DNA of 64,000 bases from Elusimicrobiota bacterium. GTDB taxonomy: Bacteria > Elusimicrobiota > Elusimicrobia > UBA1565 > UBA9628. Each line of letters opens with the position of its first letter. Position 1 is the stretch's first letter. The stretch covers positions 62,001-126,000 of the forward strand of contig JAPLKL010000006.1 in NCBI GenBank assembly GCA_026388095.1. The letters run 5' to 3'. The notes beneath the pieces were generated by a model, which was not told where the DNA came from, did not search any database, and saw nothing but the letters and a program-made list of their open reading frames with translations. A program made the translations under genes and the position numbers. This document shows positions 32,022-41,022 of the stretch, in pieces.

Positions 32022-33683
32022 ATGAGCCGCGTATTGATGGTAGTGCCAAGGACCGGATCCGGAGAGGAACCGAACTTCTGCTATGTCTTCCCCATCGGCT
32101 TAGTCTATATCGTAACCGCGATGCGGCAGGCCGGGCATTCGGTCGATTGCCTCAACCTCAACCACCGCCGCGGCTCCGTTGAGGAGCTGGTGCGAAGCAG
32201 TCTGGGCGGGGAGCGCAGATACGACTATCTCTGCACGGGCGGCCTCTCCAATGTCTATCGCGAGATACGGTCGATAGTCGGCGCCACGCGCAGGGCCAGG
32301 CAGGGGGCCCGCATCATCGTGGGCGGCGGGATCATCACCTGCGAGCCCGCGCTCATGTTCGAGGCCTTGAAGCCCGATTTCGTCGTCATCGGCGAAGGCG
32401 AAAGGACCATCGTCGAGCTTCTTGGCAGCCTGGAAAGCGGCTTGGAAATCGCAGAGGTGCCCGGCATCGGTTATCGGTCCGCGGCCGGCGGCTTCATCCA
32501 GACCCGGGAGCGCGCACCGATCGCCGACCTCGACTCTCTTGCCATGCCCGACTACGACGGCTTCGGGATCGAGGACTACCTTGACCATATGGCGCCCTCG
32601 GACAACCTCTTCTACGACCTGTTCGACCATCCCAGGGTCTATCCCATCACCTGCAGCCGGTCCTGCCCGTTCCTGTGCACCTTCTGCTTCCATCCCTTGG
32701 GGAACAAATTCCGGAAGAGGTCCGTCGCCTCGGTCATGGGAGAGGTCGAGTTGATGGTGCGGCGTCATCGCATCAACCTGCTGCTCGTCTATGACGAATT
32801 ATTCTCCAACCAGCGCCAATGGATGAGCGAGTTCTGCCGCCGGATCACGGAGTTCCGCCAGGGACTCCCGTGGCCGCTGCATTGGATATGCCAGATGCGG
32901 GTCGACCATATTGACGAAGGGATGCTTAGGACGATGAAGGAGGCGGGCTGCTGTCTGGTGAGCTACGGGTTCGAGAGCTACAGCGAGAAGGTTCTCAAGA
33001 GCATGAAGAAGCACATCAAGCCCGAACAGATCGAGCGGGCCATCGGCGCCACCCTGCGCAACCATCTCAGCATCCAGGCGAACTTCATCTTCGGGGATAC
33101 GCTGGAGACCTCCGAGACCGTCAGCCAGACTCTGGCCTATTGGAAGCGCAACAGCCATGCGGGGATCAACCTTGAATTCATCCGCCCCTACCCCGGCAGC
33201 GAGTTGTACCATAGATGCGTCGAGCGCGGGATCATCGGCGACAAGCTCGAATTCATCCAGGACCATCTCTTCGACATCTTGAACATGACGGAGACTATGA
33301 GCCAAGACGAATTCGAGAGGCTGAAGTTCGATGTTTATCAGGCTTGGCTGAAGCACAGGAGATACGCCTCGCCCACGCTTTTGGGAACCGGCCCGGAGGC
33401 GGCCGCAGGATTTCGGGTCAGATGTCCATATTGCGGAACGACATCAACTTACAGGAATTATCGGATGCCGTTCAGACATTACTTTTACCTCGAAGTCTAT
33501 TGCCGCTCCTGCCGCTGGAGGTTCACGGTCGCGAGCCGGACATACAGGATTGTCGCGAAACTGGTGGTGTGGTCCTACTCGCTGCTGCCAAACGGGCTGA
33601 AGGTCCCGGCCTTCCGGCTCCAGAAAGGCCTGCGATTCAAGGCGCTTTTAAAGCGGTATGTCTTTCCCGCGCTGAAGGTCTAG
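32022..33683 (+). CDS. B12-binding radical SAM protein with C-terminal zinc-ribbon-like tail
   Basis: 553 residues. N-terminal ~140 residues resemble a cobalamin-binding Rossmann domain (LMVVPRTGSGEEPN, ARIIVGGGIITCEPAL, FVVIGEGERTIVELL), followed by the radical SAM core with CSRSCPFLCTFC (C-x3-C-x2-C), VYDELFSNQRQWMSEFCRRI, and YGFESYSEKVLKSMKKHI. This architecture is typical of B12-dependent C- or P-methyltransferases and ring-forming enzymes. Unusually, the last ~100 residues carry CPYC and CRSC (residues ~468 and ~493), a zinc-ribbon-like pair, followed by a basic hydrophobic tail. The classical cobalamin D-x-H-x-x-G is not seen, so B12 may be bound base-off or not at all. Confidence 0.8.
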   Translation: MSRVLMVVPRTGSGEEPNFCYVFPIGLVYIVTAMRQAGHSVDCLNLNHRRGSVEELVRSSLGGERRYDYLCTGGLSNVYREIRSIVGATRRARQGARIIVGGGIITCEPALMFEALKPDFVVIGEGERTIVELLGSLESGLEIAEVPGIGYRSAAGGFIQTRERAPIADLDSLAMPDYDGFGIEDYLDHMAPSDNLFYDLFDHPRVYPITCSRSCPFLCTFCFHPLGNKFRKRSVASVMGEVELMVRRHRINLLLVYDELFSNQRQWMSEFCRRITEFRQGLPWPLHWICQMRVDHIDEGMLRTMKEAGCCLVSYGFESYSEKVLKSMKKHIKPEQIERAIGATLRNHLSIQANFIFGDTLETSETVSQTLAYWKRNSHAGINLEFIRPYPGSELYHRCVERGIIGDKLEFIQDHLFDILNMTETMSQDEFERLKFDVYQAWLKHRRYASPTLLGTGPEAAAGFRVRCPYCGTTSTYRNYRMPFRHYFYLEVYCRSCRWRFTVASRTYRIVAKLVVWSYSLLPNGLKVPAFRLQKGLRFKALLKRYVFPALKV

Positions 33684-33689
33684 GGCCGT

Positions 33690-34562
33690 TCAACGAACGA
33701 TCGCGAAGAGATTGTTCCCGGACCGCTGCACTGCATAGCCCAGACCGCGCAGCAGGGCACCAGCCTCTTCTTCTTCCTGCGGCGAATGCACTTCCATGAC
33801 CACCCTGGGCTTATGGCATCGCAACAGGGCCTGGCCTCCGCGCAGCACATGGGCGCCGTAGCCTTCCACATCGATCTTAAGGAACGACGGCTTCAAGGAA
33901 AGCTTTGCAGCCAGACCATCGAGGGTCTCCACGGCCACAGCCAGGCTCTTCCCGCCGGGCTCGCAGGCATTCAAGGAATGCCCTCCGGAATTGAGTCCAT
34001 CAAGGAAAAGCAGCGCGCTCCCAGCCTTATCCGATAAAGCCAGCGGCACGGCAGTCACGTTGCGGAGCTCGTTGCGCGCCACATTCCTGGTCAAAAGCTC
34101 ATAGTTGGCCGGCATCGGCTCGAAACTGTACACCCGCCCCGAAGCCCCCACCTCTTTCGCGGCCAAGGCCGCGTAGCAGCCTTGCTGGCCTCCGACATCC
34201 ACGACCACGTCGCCCTCATGCAAAGAAAAATCACCCAAAGCGCAAGTGTGATAGATGCCCTCGACCCAGATCTCGCGCAGGATCATGAAGACCGTCATAA
34301 GATCGATCTCCAGACAGAGTCCCGGCTCGCCGCGCATGCGCACCCTCACGACTCTTCGGCTCCATCCTTGTCGGCTCAGATAGCCCATGGCCGCGGCATG
34401 CGCCTGCGTCGAGTCCGCCTGAGCCGAGCCTCGGCGCGCGATCAGATAATGCCACCAATACAACGTGGCGTAGGCCAGCCGGTTGCTCAGAGCTCCGCTC
34501 ATCCCTAATTGAAAAGCGTAACTCCTGCAAATGTTAGTCAGGCCCGAAGGCAGACGCATCAT
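33690..34562 (-). CDS. FkbM family methyltransferase
   Basis: 290 residues. SAM-dependent methyltransferase. Visible: VVVDVGGQQGCYAALAAKEV (SAM loop), YSFEPMPANYELLTRN, and SFLKIDVEGYGAHVLRGG. Typical FkbM proteins O-methylate sugars or polyketides. The N-terminal ~85 residues before the core may bind the acceptor. TAGGAGG precedes the ATG pair at 34562/34559. Convergent with the B12-radical SAM gene, 6 bp apart, so the glycan region changes strand here. Second of two adjacent FkbM genes. Confidence 0.86.
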   Translation of the reverse strand: MMRLPSGLTNICRSYAFQLGMSGALSNRLAYATLYWWHYLIARRGSAQADSTQAHAAAMGYLSRQGWSRRVVRVRMRGEPGLCLEIDLMTVFMILREIWVEGIYHTCALGDFSLHEGDVVVDVGGQQGCYAALAAKEVGASGRVYSFEPMPANYELLTRNVARNELRNVTAVPLALSDKAGSALLFLDGLNSGGHSLNACEPGGKSLAVAVETLDGLAAKLSLKPSFLKIDVEGYGAHVLRGGQALLRCHKPRVVMEVHSPQEEEEAGALLRGLGYAVQRSGNNLFAIVR

Positions 34563-34612
34563 CGCCTCCTACAGATTCCCATACCTATTCCGCCGGTCCT
34601 CGCCGACGGCGA

Positions 34613-35410
34613 CTAAACCGGAGGCCGGAGACAGAGGAAATTAGTCCCATCGATGTCACGACACTCGAAGCCGGCGCTCCGGAAGACCGCCAAGAACTCA
34701 TCGACGCTCGTTCCTTGGTCAGAAAGGACCTCCCTGCAGCATTCAATGAACACCGCCTGCAACCGCCGGTCCTCGATCATCCGATTCATGCCGGCGATCG
34801 CGAGGGACTCTCCGCCTTCGATGTCCATCTTCACGACATGCGGCCGCAGCACTCCCAGGTACTCGTCCAAAGGGACCATCCCGACTTGCTGAGAGATCGC
34901 GCCAGCGTGCCGCTCCCGGGGGCTCCGGATCGAATGTCCGCTGCGGCTGGGAAAGGACAGGTATAGGGTGGCCGCGCCGAAGGACCGCCCGGCGGCGCAA
35001 GGGCAAACGAATACGTTGACGCAGGCGTTTGCAACCACGTTCTTGACCAAGAACCCCAGGTTCGTCAATTCCGGCTCCAGAGCCAGGACCTTGCCCTGCT
35101 CTCCGACCAACTTGGATGCGAGGATCGTATAATATCCGATGTTGGCGCCGCAGTCCACAACCACCATTCCCGGGCGGACGACCCGCCGGAACTCCTCCAC
35201 CATCTTCGCCTCGAAGACCTCGTTCATCTGCAAGACCTGAGACATCCCGGTATCATCCTTCGGGAGATACAGACGATATCCGTTGATGTCCACGAATGCA
35301 GGCTGCAAGCAGCGTTGCCACACCAGGGAGTGGAGCTTATTGAATAACCCGAATCCGAATCCCTTCCCCTGGAATACGCGGAAAAACGCCCGATACCATT
35401 CGGTCAACAA
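34613..35410 (-). CDS. FkbM family methyltransferase, second copy
   Basis: 265 residues. Visible: VVVDCGANIGYYTILASKLVG (SAM loop), LALEPELTNLGFLVKNV, and HVVKMDIEGGESLAIAGM. The N-terminus is hydrophobic-aromatic (WYRAFFRVFQGKGFGFGLFNKL). No in-frame ATG fits, so a TTG start at 35410 (or 35407), with GAGGAGG ~7 nt upstream, is most likely. It lies 50 bp from its FkbM neighbour and 48 bp from the flippase gene. Probably methylates a sugar of the surface glycan. Confidence 0.85.
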   Translation of the reverse strand: MLTEWYRAFFRVFQGKGFGFGLFNKLHSLVWQRCLQPAFVDINGYRLYLPKDDTGMSQVLQMNEVFEAKMVEEFRRVVRPGMVVVDCGANIGYYTILASKLVGEQGKVLALEPELTNLGFLVKNVVANACVNVFVCPCAAGRSFGAATLYLSFPSRSGHSIRSPRERHAGAISQQVGMVPLDEYLGVLRPHVVKMDIEGGESLAIAGMNRMIEDRRLQAVFIECCREVLSDQGTSVDEFLAVFRSAGFECRDIDGTNFLCLRPPV

Positions 35411-35458
35411 GACGACGCCTCCTCGCGGCAGAACCCGATCCCGATCTTCCCGGCCTGC

Positions 35459-36976
35459 CTAGCGCAAAACTGCCAGGACTTCCTTCAAGCTTTCATAGTT
35501 ATCGTGGTCGATCAAGAGGAGAACCAGGCCGATGTAAACCGCGGCGCAAAGCCCTCCGCCCAACAGGAACGAGGTCCAGCTGCCGAGCCAGAAGTGGATC
35601 ATCCACGCGACCGCCAACAGAACGGCGCCGGCCAAAAAGGGCCTCAGGCAGACGTCCTCAAAATACTCGCGCCCAGACATGCTGAAGAAATCGCGATTGG
35701 CGCACAGAATGAAAACCCCATTGACCAAGAGGGAGGCGAGGAAGAATCCCCAAGCCGCGCCGACGATGCCGAGCCGCGGTATCAGGAACGTCCAGAGAAA
35801 CAGACACATCAAGGCCAACGCGACACCGGCCTTGACCCCATATTGGATCCGGCCGAGCCCCCCGACGGCGACGCCCGGCATGACGCCCATGAAATAGAAG
35901 AAATTGCCCATGGCGAGAAGCCGCAGCGGCCAGGTCCCGTACCGGGAGAACTCCTCGCCCAGCCACAGGGTCAAGAACTGGGGCGCCAGCACCATGAGCA
36001 TGACGAAACCGGGGACGACCAGCCAGATGACGAGCTGGGAGCACCGGCGATAGAAGCGCCTGACGCCCGCGGCATCTTTGGCCCCATGGAGCTCGCTGAG
36101 CATGGGAAAAGCCACCGTCGTGATGGTCGATGGGATGATCCAAAACTTCTGGAGGATGGCCGAGGGCATCATGTAGTAAGTGAGCTGCGAGAGGGGGAGC
36201 ATGCATCCGATGAACAACTTGTCCCATTGGAAAATGACCGACCACGACAGCAGGCCCACGAAGCCGGTGATGCTGAAGATCAAGAAATCCCGGAAAGGCT
36301 TGCGGCCCGACTCCAGCCAGAAGTCCCAGGCCGGATAGACCGGAAGGAAGTGCAACGCCGATGCGAGGGCGGCAAGGCCGACGACGGCGTTGATGACGAC
36401 GAACGCTCCTCCGATGGCAAGGATGCCGCAGCCGCGCCACAGGAGGAGCGCCACGCTGCCCAGGAACAGTCCGGCCTGCAGCAAAGAGAGCGTGTTGGAG
36501 AGATCGTAGCGCTGCAGGCCCTGCAGGACGTTCTGCCCATATTGCGCCAGGGCGAAGCACACCCCGCCGACGCTGGCGCAGGCCATGACCCAGACCGCCA
36601 GCTTGAGCGATGCTGGTTCGACTTTCAATAGATGCGCGACCTCTTGCCTGAAGACCAAGACCGCCGCGGCTCCCAAGCACACCCCGAAAGCATGCATCCA
36701 GAGAGAGGTGCCGAGGACCGCCCTCAGGGCGCCTCGGTCGCCCGAGCCCAGGTGTTCGGAGACGTATTTGACCGTGGCGTTTCCGGCCCCCAGCGAAAGA
36801 AGCATGAGGTAGCCCGACACGATGCCCAGCAGACTATAGAGAGCGTAGCCCTCCGAGCCGAGCTTCTTGACGATGTAGGGAATGAGCCAGAAGGCCAGGA
36901 TCGCAAGTCCGGCTTGCCCAGCCATGTTCCAGCCCGCATTCCGAGCCAGGCGAACGGATCGGGAAACTGGCTTCAT
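35459..36976 (-). CDS. Wzx-like polysaccharide flippase
   Basis: 505 residues, with about 12-14 hydrophobic segments along the whole length. N-terminal RNAGWNMAGQAGLAILAFWLIPYIVKKLG is typical of Wzx/RfbX-type MOP-superfamily exporters that flip lipid-linked oligosaccharide units across the inner membrane. Its presence means the cluster makes a Wzx-dependent glycan (O-antigen or exopolysaccharide); no Wzy polymerase is recognised in the window. The ATG overlaps the stop of the upstream epimerase gene (ATGA), so it belongs to the minus-strand operon that starts with the RmlC-like gene. Confidence 0.87.
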   Translation of the reverse strand: MKPVSRSVRLARNAGWNMAGQAGLAILAFWLIPYIVKKLGSEGYALYSLLGIVSGYLMLLSLGAGNATVKYVSEHLGSGDRGALRAVLGTSLWMHAFGVCLGAAAVLVFRQEVAHLLKVEPASLKLAVWVMACASVGGVCFALAQYGQNVLQGLQRYDLSNTLSLLQAGLFLGSVALLLWRGCGILAIGGAFVVINAVVGLAALASALHFLPVYPAWDFWLESGRKPFRDFLIFSITGFVGLLSWSVIFQWDKLFIGCMLPLSQLTYYMMPSAILQKFWIIPSTITTVAFPMLSELHGAKDAAGVRRFYRRCSQLVIWLVVPGFVMLMVLAPQFLTLWLGEEFSRYGTWPLRLLAMGNFFYFMGVMPGVAVGGLGRIQYGVKAGVALALMCLFLWTFLIPRLGIVGAAWGFFLASLLVNGVFILCANRDFFSMSGREYFEDVCLRPFLAGAVLLAVAWMIHFWLGSWTSFLLGGGLCAAVYIGLVLLLIDHDNYESLKEVLAVLR

Positions 36977-37959
36977 TGAAAAGGGAGACGCGGCGACTGC
37001 GGGTCCGGACGCAGCTTCTTGTGCATCCTGATGTTATAGAATTCGTCCTGGTTGTAATCCCCGTACTCGTTCCGGTGCGCGTACAGGTCCATCACGATAT
37101 CCTTCACGGTGTATTGGGGCTGGAAACCGAGTTCCGTCTTCGCCTTGGCGATGGAGACTTTGTAGTTGCGGAAATCGCGGAGATTCCCGATCTCCAGGCC
37201 GATCTTCTTGCCGGTCAGTCTCTCCAGCTCGAATTTCACCAGGTCTCCCGCCTGCCCCACGGTGTAATTGTCCGAAGCGACATTGAAGATCCCATGCGTC
37301 TCTTGGTCCGCCTGGATCGCCCGGAGCATGGCCGCCGTCGCGTCCTGGATATGCAGGATCGGGCGCCAGATCGAGGGATTATTGATATGGATGCGGCCCT
37401 CCGTCATCGCGGTCTTGAACATCGTATTGATGATGAGGTCCATCCTCATGCGCGGGCTATGCCCGGACACCGTGCCCTGGCGCAGGCATATGACGGAGAA
37501 CGATTCATCCTCCATCTGCAGCACTCCGCGCTCGCCCTGCAGCTTGGATATCCCGTAGGGATAGCTGCAGGAGACGGGCGCCTCCTCGTCGTCGAGGTGG
37601 TTGGTCGTGTAGCCGTAGATCGAGCAGGACGAGGCGTATATGAAGCGCTTGATCCCAGCCTTCTTGGCGTTGAAGGCCAGGTAGGACGGCAGGGCTCCGT
37701 TGTAGATGAAGTTCTCGGCGGGGCTGTACTCGGCCATGGGGTCGTTGGAGAGCCCGGCCAGGAAGACGATCTGGTCGAAGCCGGCCAGGTCCTCGACCGT
37801 GCAGGCGAACAGGTCTTTCTTGACGACCTTGACTCCCGCCGGGAGGTGATTGCCGAACCACAAGAGATCGATGACCTCGACCTGATAGCCGTGTTCGACG
37901 AGAACCCCGGCCAGGGACGAGCCGATGTAACCTGCGCCGCCTGCCAGCAAAATCCTCAT
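36973..37959 (-). CDS. NAD-dependent sugar epimerase/dehydratase
   Basis: 328 residues. Rossmann GGAGYIGSSLAGVLV, FLAGLSNDPMAEYSPAEN, catalytic YASSCSIYGYTTN and YPYGISKLQGER (Tyr-x3-Lys), and RQGTVSGHSPRMRMDLI. The central strings match the plus-strand epimerase at 19514-20536, which suggests related nucleotide-sugar substrates. ATGA overlaps on both sides couple it to the RmlC-like gene upstream and the flippase downstream. Confidence 0.86.
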   Translation of the reverse strand: MRILLAGGAGYIGSSLAGVLVEHGYQVEVIDLLWFGNHLPAGVKVVKKDLFACTVEDLAGFDQIVFLAGLSNDPMAEYSPAENFIYNGALPSYLAFNAKKAGIKRFIYASSCSIYGYTTNHLDDEEAPVSCSYPYGISKLQGERGVLQMEDESFSVICLRQGTVSGHSPRMRMDLIINTMFKTAMTEGRIHINNPSIWRPILHIQDATAAMLRAIQADQETHGIFNVASDNYTVGQAGDLVKFELERLTGKKIGLEIGNLRDFRNYKVSIAKAKTELGFQPQYTVKDIVMDLYAHRNEYGDYNQDEFYNIRMHKKLRPDPQSPRLPFQ

Positions 37960-38615
37960 ATCCCCGCCTTGGCCATCCCCAGCCTGGGCGCGGTGAATTG
38001 ATCCGATCTGGGATCGTTCTGCCAGCCGGAAACGGTCAGCCCGGCCCTATCCTTCTCGCTGATCAGTTCCGATCCCCGGGCCACAGCGTCGAACAGCCCC
38101 TTGAGCTCGGCCGGGCACAAAGACCAATCGATGTCCGGGGCCAGCGGGGAGATCCCCGCCTCGCAGCCGGCGCTGTACTCTCCCGTGCACAAATATTGGA
38201 TCTGCGTCGGCTCCATGAAAAGATTTCCGTGCGCGAACCCGGGCGGGACCCAGATCCATTCGTCCTGGTCGGAGTCCTCGTGGTAAGGCATGTCCCAGGC
38301 CAGTATCTTTCCGTACGTCGGCCGGTCTTTCCGGATGTCCAGGACGAGGTCGATCATCCGGCCGCGCAGCGTGCGGACGAGTTTTCCCATAAACGGGTTC
38401 CACTGGAAGTGCAGCCCGCGCACGGCGCCGGCCTTCGAAAAGCTCTCGTTGCCCTGCACGAATTCGAGCCCGCGCAGTCCATCCGAGCCGGGATGGTCCC
38501 GAAGGTCTCTCTTCCTGAAGGTCTCCGTGAAATATCCGCGCGCATCGCAAAAACGCGCGAAGACGACGACCTTGACTTCAGGTATAGCCAAGCTCTTTAT
38601 CGAGAGGATTCTCAC
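37956..38615 (-). CDS. dTDP-4-dehydrorhamnose 3,5-epimerase-like cupin enzyme
   Basis: 219 residues. RmlC-like double-stranded beta-helix: RFCDARGYFTETF, GAVRGLHFQWNPFMGKLVR (catalytic His), DIRKDRPTYGK, and WVPPGFAHGNLF. RmlC inverts two centres of a 4-keto sugar; variants act at C3 or C5 only. No rmlA, rmlB or rmlD was seen in the window, so the substrate need not be dTDP-rhamnose. GTG start at 38615 without a strong ribosome site. First gene of a minus-strand operon with a promoter at 38662-38689. Confidence 0.85.
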   Translation of the reverse strand: MRILSIKSLAIPEVKVVVFARFCDARGYFTETFRKRDLRDHPGSDGLRGLEFVQGNESFSKAGAVRGLHFQWNPFMGKLVRTLRGRMIDLVLDIRKDRPTYGKILAWDMPYHEDSDQDEWIWVPPGFAHGNLFMEPTQIQYLCTGEYSAGCEAGISPLAPDIDWSLCPAELKGLFDAVARGSELISEKDRAGLTVSGWQNDPRSDQFTAPRLGMAKAGI

Positions 38616-38661
38616 GAGCGGTTCTTGAAGGCCCAGGATGGCGGTTCTACGGCTCAGCGAA

Positions 38662-38689
38662 TATATAACATCTCGACAACCCCCAGCAA
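38662..38689 (-). promoter_or_regulatory. Sigma-70-like promoter of the RmlC-like operon
   Basis: On the minus strand TTGCTG (38689-38684), a 16-bp spacer and TATATA (38667-38662); an 18-bp spacing would give TATATT. The leader to the GTG at 38615 would be about 40 nt. Confidence 0.45.
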
Positions 38690-38723
38690 CTTGAGGCCAG
38701 CGGCCCGAGCTGAGCGCCGGCGG

Positions 38724-40904
38724 CTAAGCCGAGGGCGCGGTAGGGGCGGCGGGCTGTGCCGGCTGCTGCGTCGGGAAGCCCAGGTAGCGCAGGAAGGCCT
38801 CCTCGTCGGGCTCGCGCCCCAGGAAGGCCTTCAAGGACTCGGCTTCGTCGCGGCTCGATCCCGTCTGCAGGATCTCCTTGCGGTAGGACCGGCCCACGGC
38901 GGGGTTGTCTATGCCTTCCTTCTCGAAGCGCGAGAAGATGTCCTGGGCGTAGACGCGCGACCAGAGGTAGCCGTAGTAGCCGGCCGCGTAGCCCATGAGA
39001 TGCCCGAAGCTGGCGGGGAAATGGGTGCCGGGCACGGGCGCGGGCAGGCCGAGGTCCTTCCAGATGGCCTCCATCACGGCCATAGGGTCCACGGGCCCGG
39101 TCATGAGGTTGTAGACCAGGTCGAGCGTGGCCAGGGCGACCTGGCCGAGCTCGGCTTTGGCATGGTTGAAGTTCTTGGCCGCGATCATCTTGTCCAGGAG
39201 CGCCTGCGGGAGCTTCTGGGAGGGGTTCTGCCAGTGGCCGGAGAGCTGAGCCAGGACCGAGGGCTGCCAGACGAAGTTCTCCAGCATCTGCGACGGGGCC
39301 TCGACGAAGTCGCGCGCCACGCGCGAGCCGGAGAAGTCGGTGTAGCGGGCCTGGGTCAAGGTCTGGTGCATGAGATGGCCGAACTCGTGGAAGAAGGTCT
39401 CGACCTCGCTGTGCAGCAGCAGCGAGGGCTGGTTGGGAGTGGCCTTGGTGAAATTGCCGACCATGGCTGAGACGGGCTGGCGGTAGGAGCCGTCCGGGAG
39501 CTCGCGCCCCTGGAGCAGCGAGAAGGCCGCCATGTGCTCGTATTTGCCGGCCCGGGGATAGAGGTCCAGGAAGAAGTGGCCGATCTGCCGGCCCGTGGCC
39601 GCGTCCGTGATCTTGAAGAGGCGCACGTCCGAGGACCAGGCCTGGGCCGGGACCTCCGTGAAGCGCACTCCGAGCAGGTTCTGGTAGACCTTCATGGTGC
39701 CTTCGACCACGGTGTCTACGGGGAAGTACTGGCGGACCTCTTCGTCATCGAGGTCGTAGAGGCGCTTCTGGAGCTTGACCGCGTAGTAGCCGCGGTCCCA
39801 AGCGGGGATGCTCTGCGCGGCCGGGTCGTCCGCGCGCTTCTCTTCGAGCATGCGCGCTTCCTCGGCCTTGGCCGGGCCCTGCAGGAGGTCTTTGAGCCGG
39901 GTGAGGAAGGACTGCACGCGGTCCGGGGTCTTGGCCATGCGGTCTTCGATGGCATAGTGGGCGTAGGACTTGTAGCCGAGTACGCCGGCGAGCTCCCGGC
40001 GCAGTTGGAGGACCTCGGTGAGGATGGGCATGTTCTCGACCGCGGCGCGGTTGGCGTACTTCATGTAGAGTTGGCGGCGCAGGTCCGAGTTCTGGGCGAG
40101 GTCCATGAATGGACCGTAGGAGGGGTAATCGAGGCCGATCTTGACCTTGCCGTCCGGGGTCTTCTCCAGGCCGTCTATGTAGGACTGCGGCAGGCCGGCG
40201 AGCTGGGAGGGGTCGACTTCGAGCTTGTCGTTGACCTCGCGAAGATTCTTGGAGAAGGCCTGGGAGAGGTCGGAGAGGCGCTGGCGGATCTGGTTGAGAC
40301 GGTCGCGCTGGTCCTGGGGAAGTCCCATGCCGCTGCGCTCGTAGCCCCGCAAAGTCTCTTCGAGGAGCTTCTTGTCCTCGCCGGTGAGTTGCTCCCCCCT
40401 GGCCGCTACGTCCTTGTAGGCCTGGTAGATGTCCTGGCGAGCGGCCAGCCCGATGCCGAGGCGGCTGCTGCGGCGGTCGATGGCATCGGCCATGCGGCGG
40501 ACCTTGGGGTCCTGGGAAACGTCGGTCATGAAGGACGGCCCGACCGTGGCTTCCTGGAAGCGGGCGTCGGCCTCGGAGAGGGGCTGGACCGTGTTGGCGA
40601 AGCCGCGCTGGTCCGCGGGGATGGCCATGACCTTCTCGATGGCCTGGAGGTAGTCCTTCTCGGCGACCTTGTACGCCGCGGCCATGCCGCGGTAGGTGGT
40701 GGGGTAGGAGAGGACCGGGACTCCGGTGAGGACCGAGGCGCCCGAGAGGCCGGAGGAAGGGGAGGCTGTGTTGATGCCGGCGGCAAGGCTGCCTAGTCCT
40801 GCGTTTACGCCAGCGGTCTGGACGGGGGCGACGACGGCGCCAGCCGCCCAAAGGGATGGGGGGATGAAGAGGATGAGGGAGAGCAGGACTCTCAAGAGGT
40901 TCAT
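38724..40904 (-). CDS. M3 family oligopeptidase, exported
   Basis: 726 residues. Zinc metallopeptidase of the thimet oligopeptidase/Dcp type. The active site HEFGHLMHQ lies near residue 506 in ETFFHEFGHLMHQTL, with a later Glu-containing helix (VEAPSQMLENFVWQPS) that supplies the third ligand. An N-terminal signal peptide (MNLLRVLLSLILFIPPSLWAAG) is followed by a low-complexity Ala/Gly/Ser linker, so it works outside the cytoplasm, unlike the cytoplasmic E. coli OpdA. It cleaves short peptides. The start has a -10 box 7 nt upstream and no Shine-Dalgarno. Divergent from the AI-2E transporter gene. Confidence 0.92.
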   Translation of the reverse strand: MNLLRVLLSLILFIPPSLWAAGAVVAPVQTAGVNAGLGSLAAGINTASPSSGLSGASVLTGVPVLSYPTTYRGMAAAYKVAEKDYLQAIEKVMAIPADQRGFANTVQPLSEADARFQEATVGPSFMTDVSQDPKVRRMADAIDRRSSRLGIGLAARQDIYQAYKDVAARGEQLTGEDKKLLEETLRGYERSGMGLPQDQRDRLNQIRQRLSDLSQAFSKNLREVNDKLEVDPSQLAGLPQSYIDGLEKTPDGKVKIGLDYPSYGPFMDLAQNSDLRRQLYMKYANRAAVENMPILTEVLQLRRELAGVLGYKSYAHYAIEDRMAKTPDRVQSFLTRLKDLLQGPAKAEEARMLEEKRADDPAAQSIPAWDRGYYAVKLQKRLYDLDDEEVRQYFPVDTVVEGTMKVYQNLLGVRFTEVPAQAWSSDVRLFKITDAATGRQIGHFFLDLYPRAGKYEHMAAFSLLQGRELPDGSYRQPVSAMVGNFTKATPNQPSLLLHSEVETFFHEFGHLMHQTLTQARYTDFSGSRVARDFVEAPSQMLENFVWQPSVLAQLSGHWQNPSQKLPQALLDKMIAAKNFNHAKAELGQVALATLDLVYNLMTGPVDPMAVMEAIWKDLGLPAPVPGTHFPASFGHLMGYAAGYYGYLWSRVYAQDIFSRFEKEGIDNPAVGRSYRKEILQTGSSRDEAESLKAFLGREPDEEAFLRYLGFPTQQPAQPAAPTAPSA

Positions 40905-40911
40905 GATAAAG

Positions 40912-40917
40912 ATTCTA
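40912..40917 (-). promoter_or_regulatory. -10 box, leaderless start of M3 peptidase gene
   Basis: TAGAAT on the minus strand lies 7 nt before the ATG at 40904, so the mRNA would have essentially no leader. Confidence 0.45.
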
Positions 40918-41009
40918 GCTTGCGCCTGCGCCGGGCGCATGAAGCGAGAGGCCTATGGGGAGGGTGGCAAGATTCCCATCCCAAGTGGGTCTTTTGGGCG
41001 CGGATTTCA

Positions 41010-41015
41010 TATAAT
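41010..41015 (+). promoter_or_regulatory. -10 box, leaderless start of AI-2E transporter gene
   Basis: Perfect TATAAT, 7 nt before the ATG at 41023. No Shine-Dalgarno lies in between and no strong -35 is seen. Confidence 0.5.
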
Positions 41016-41022
41016 CGAGTCC

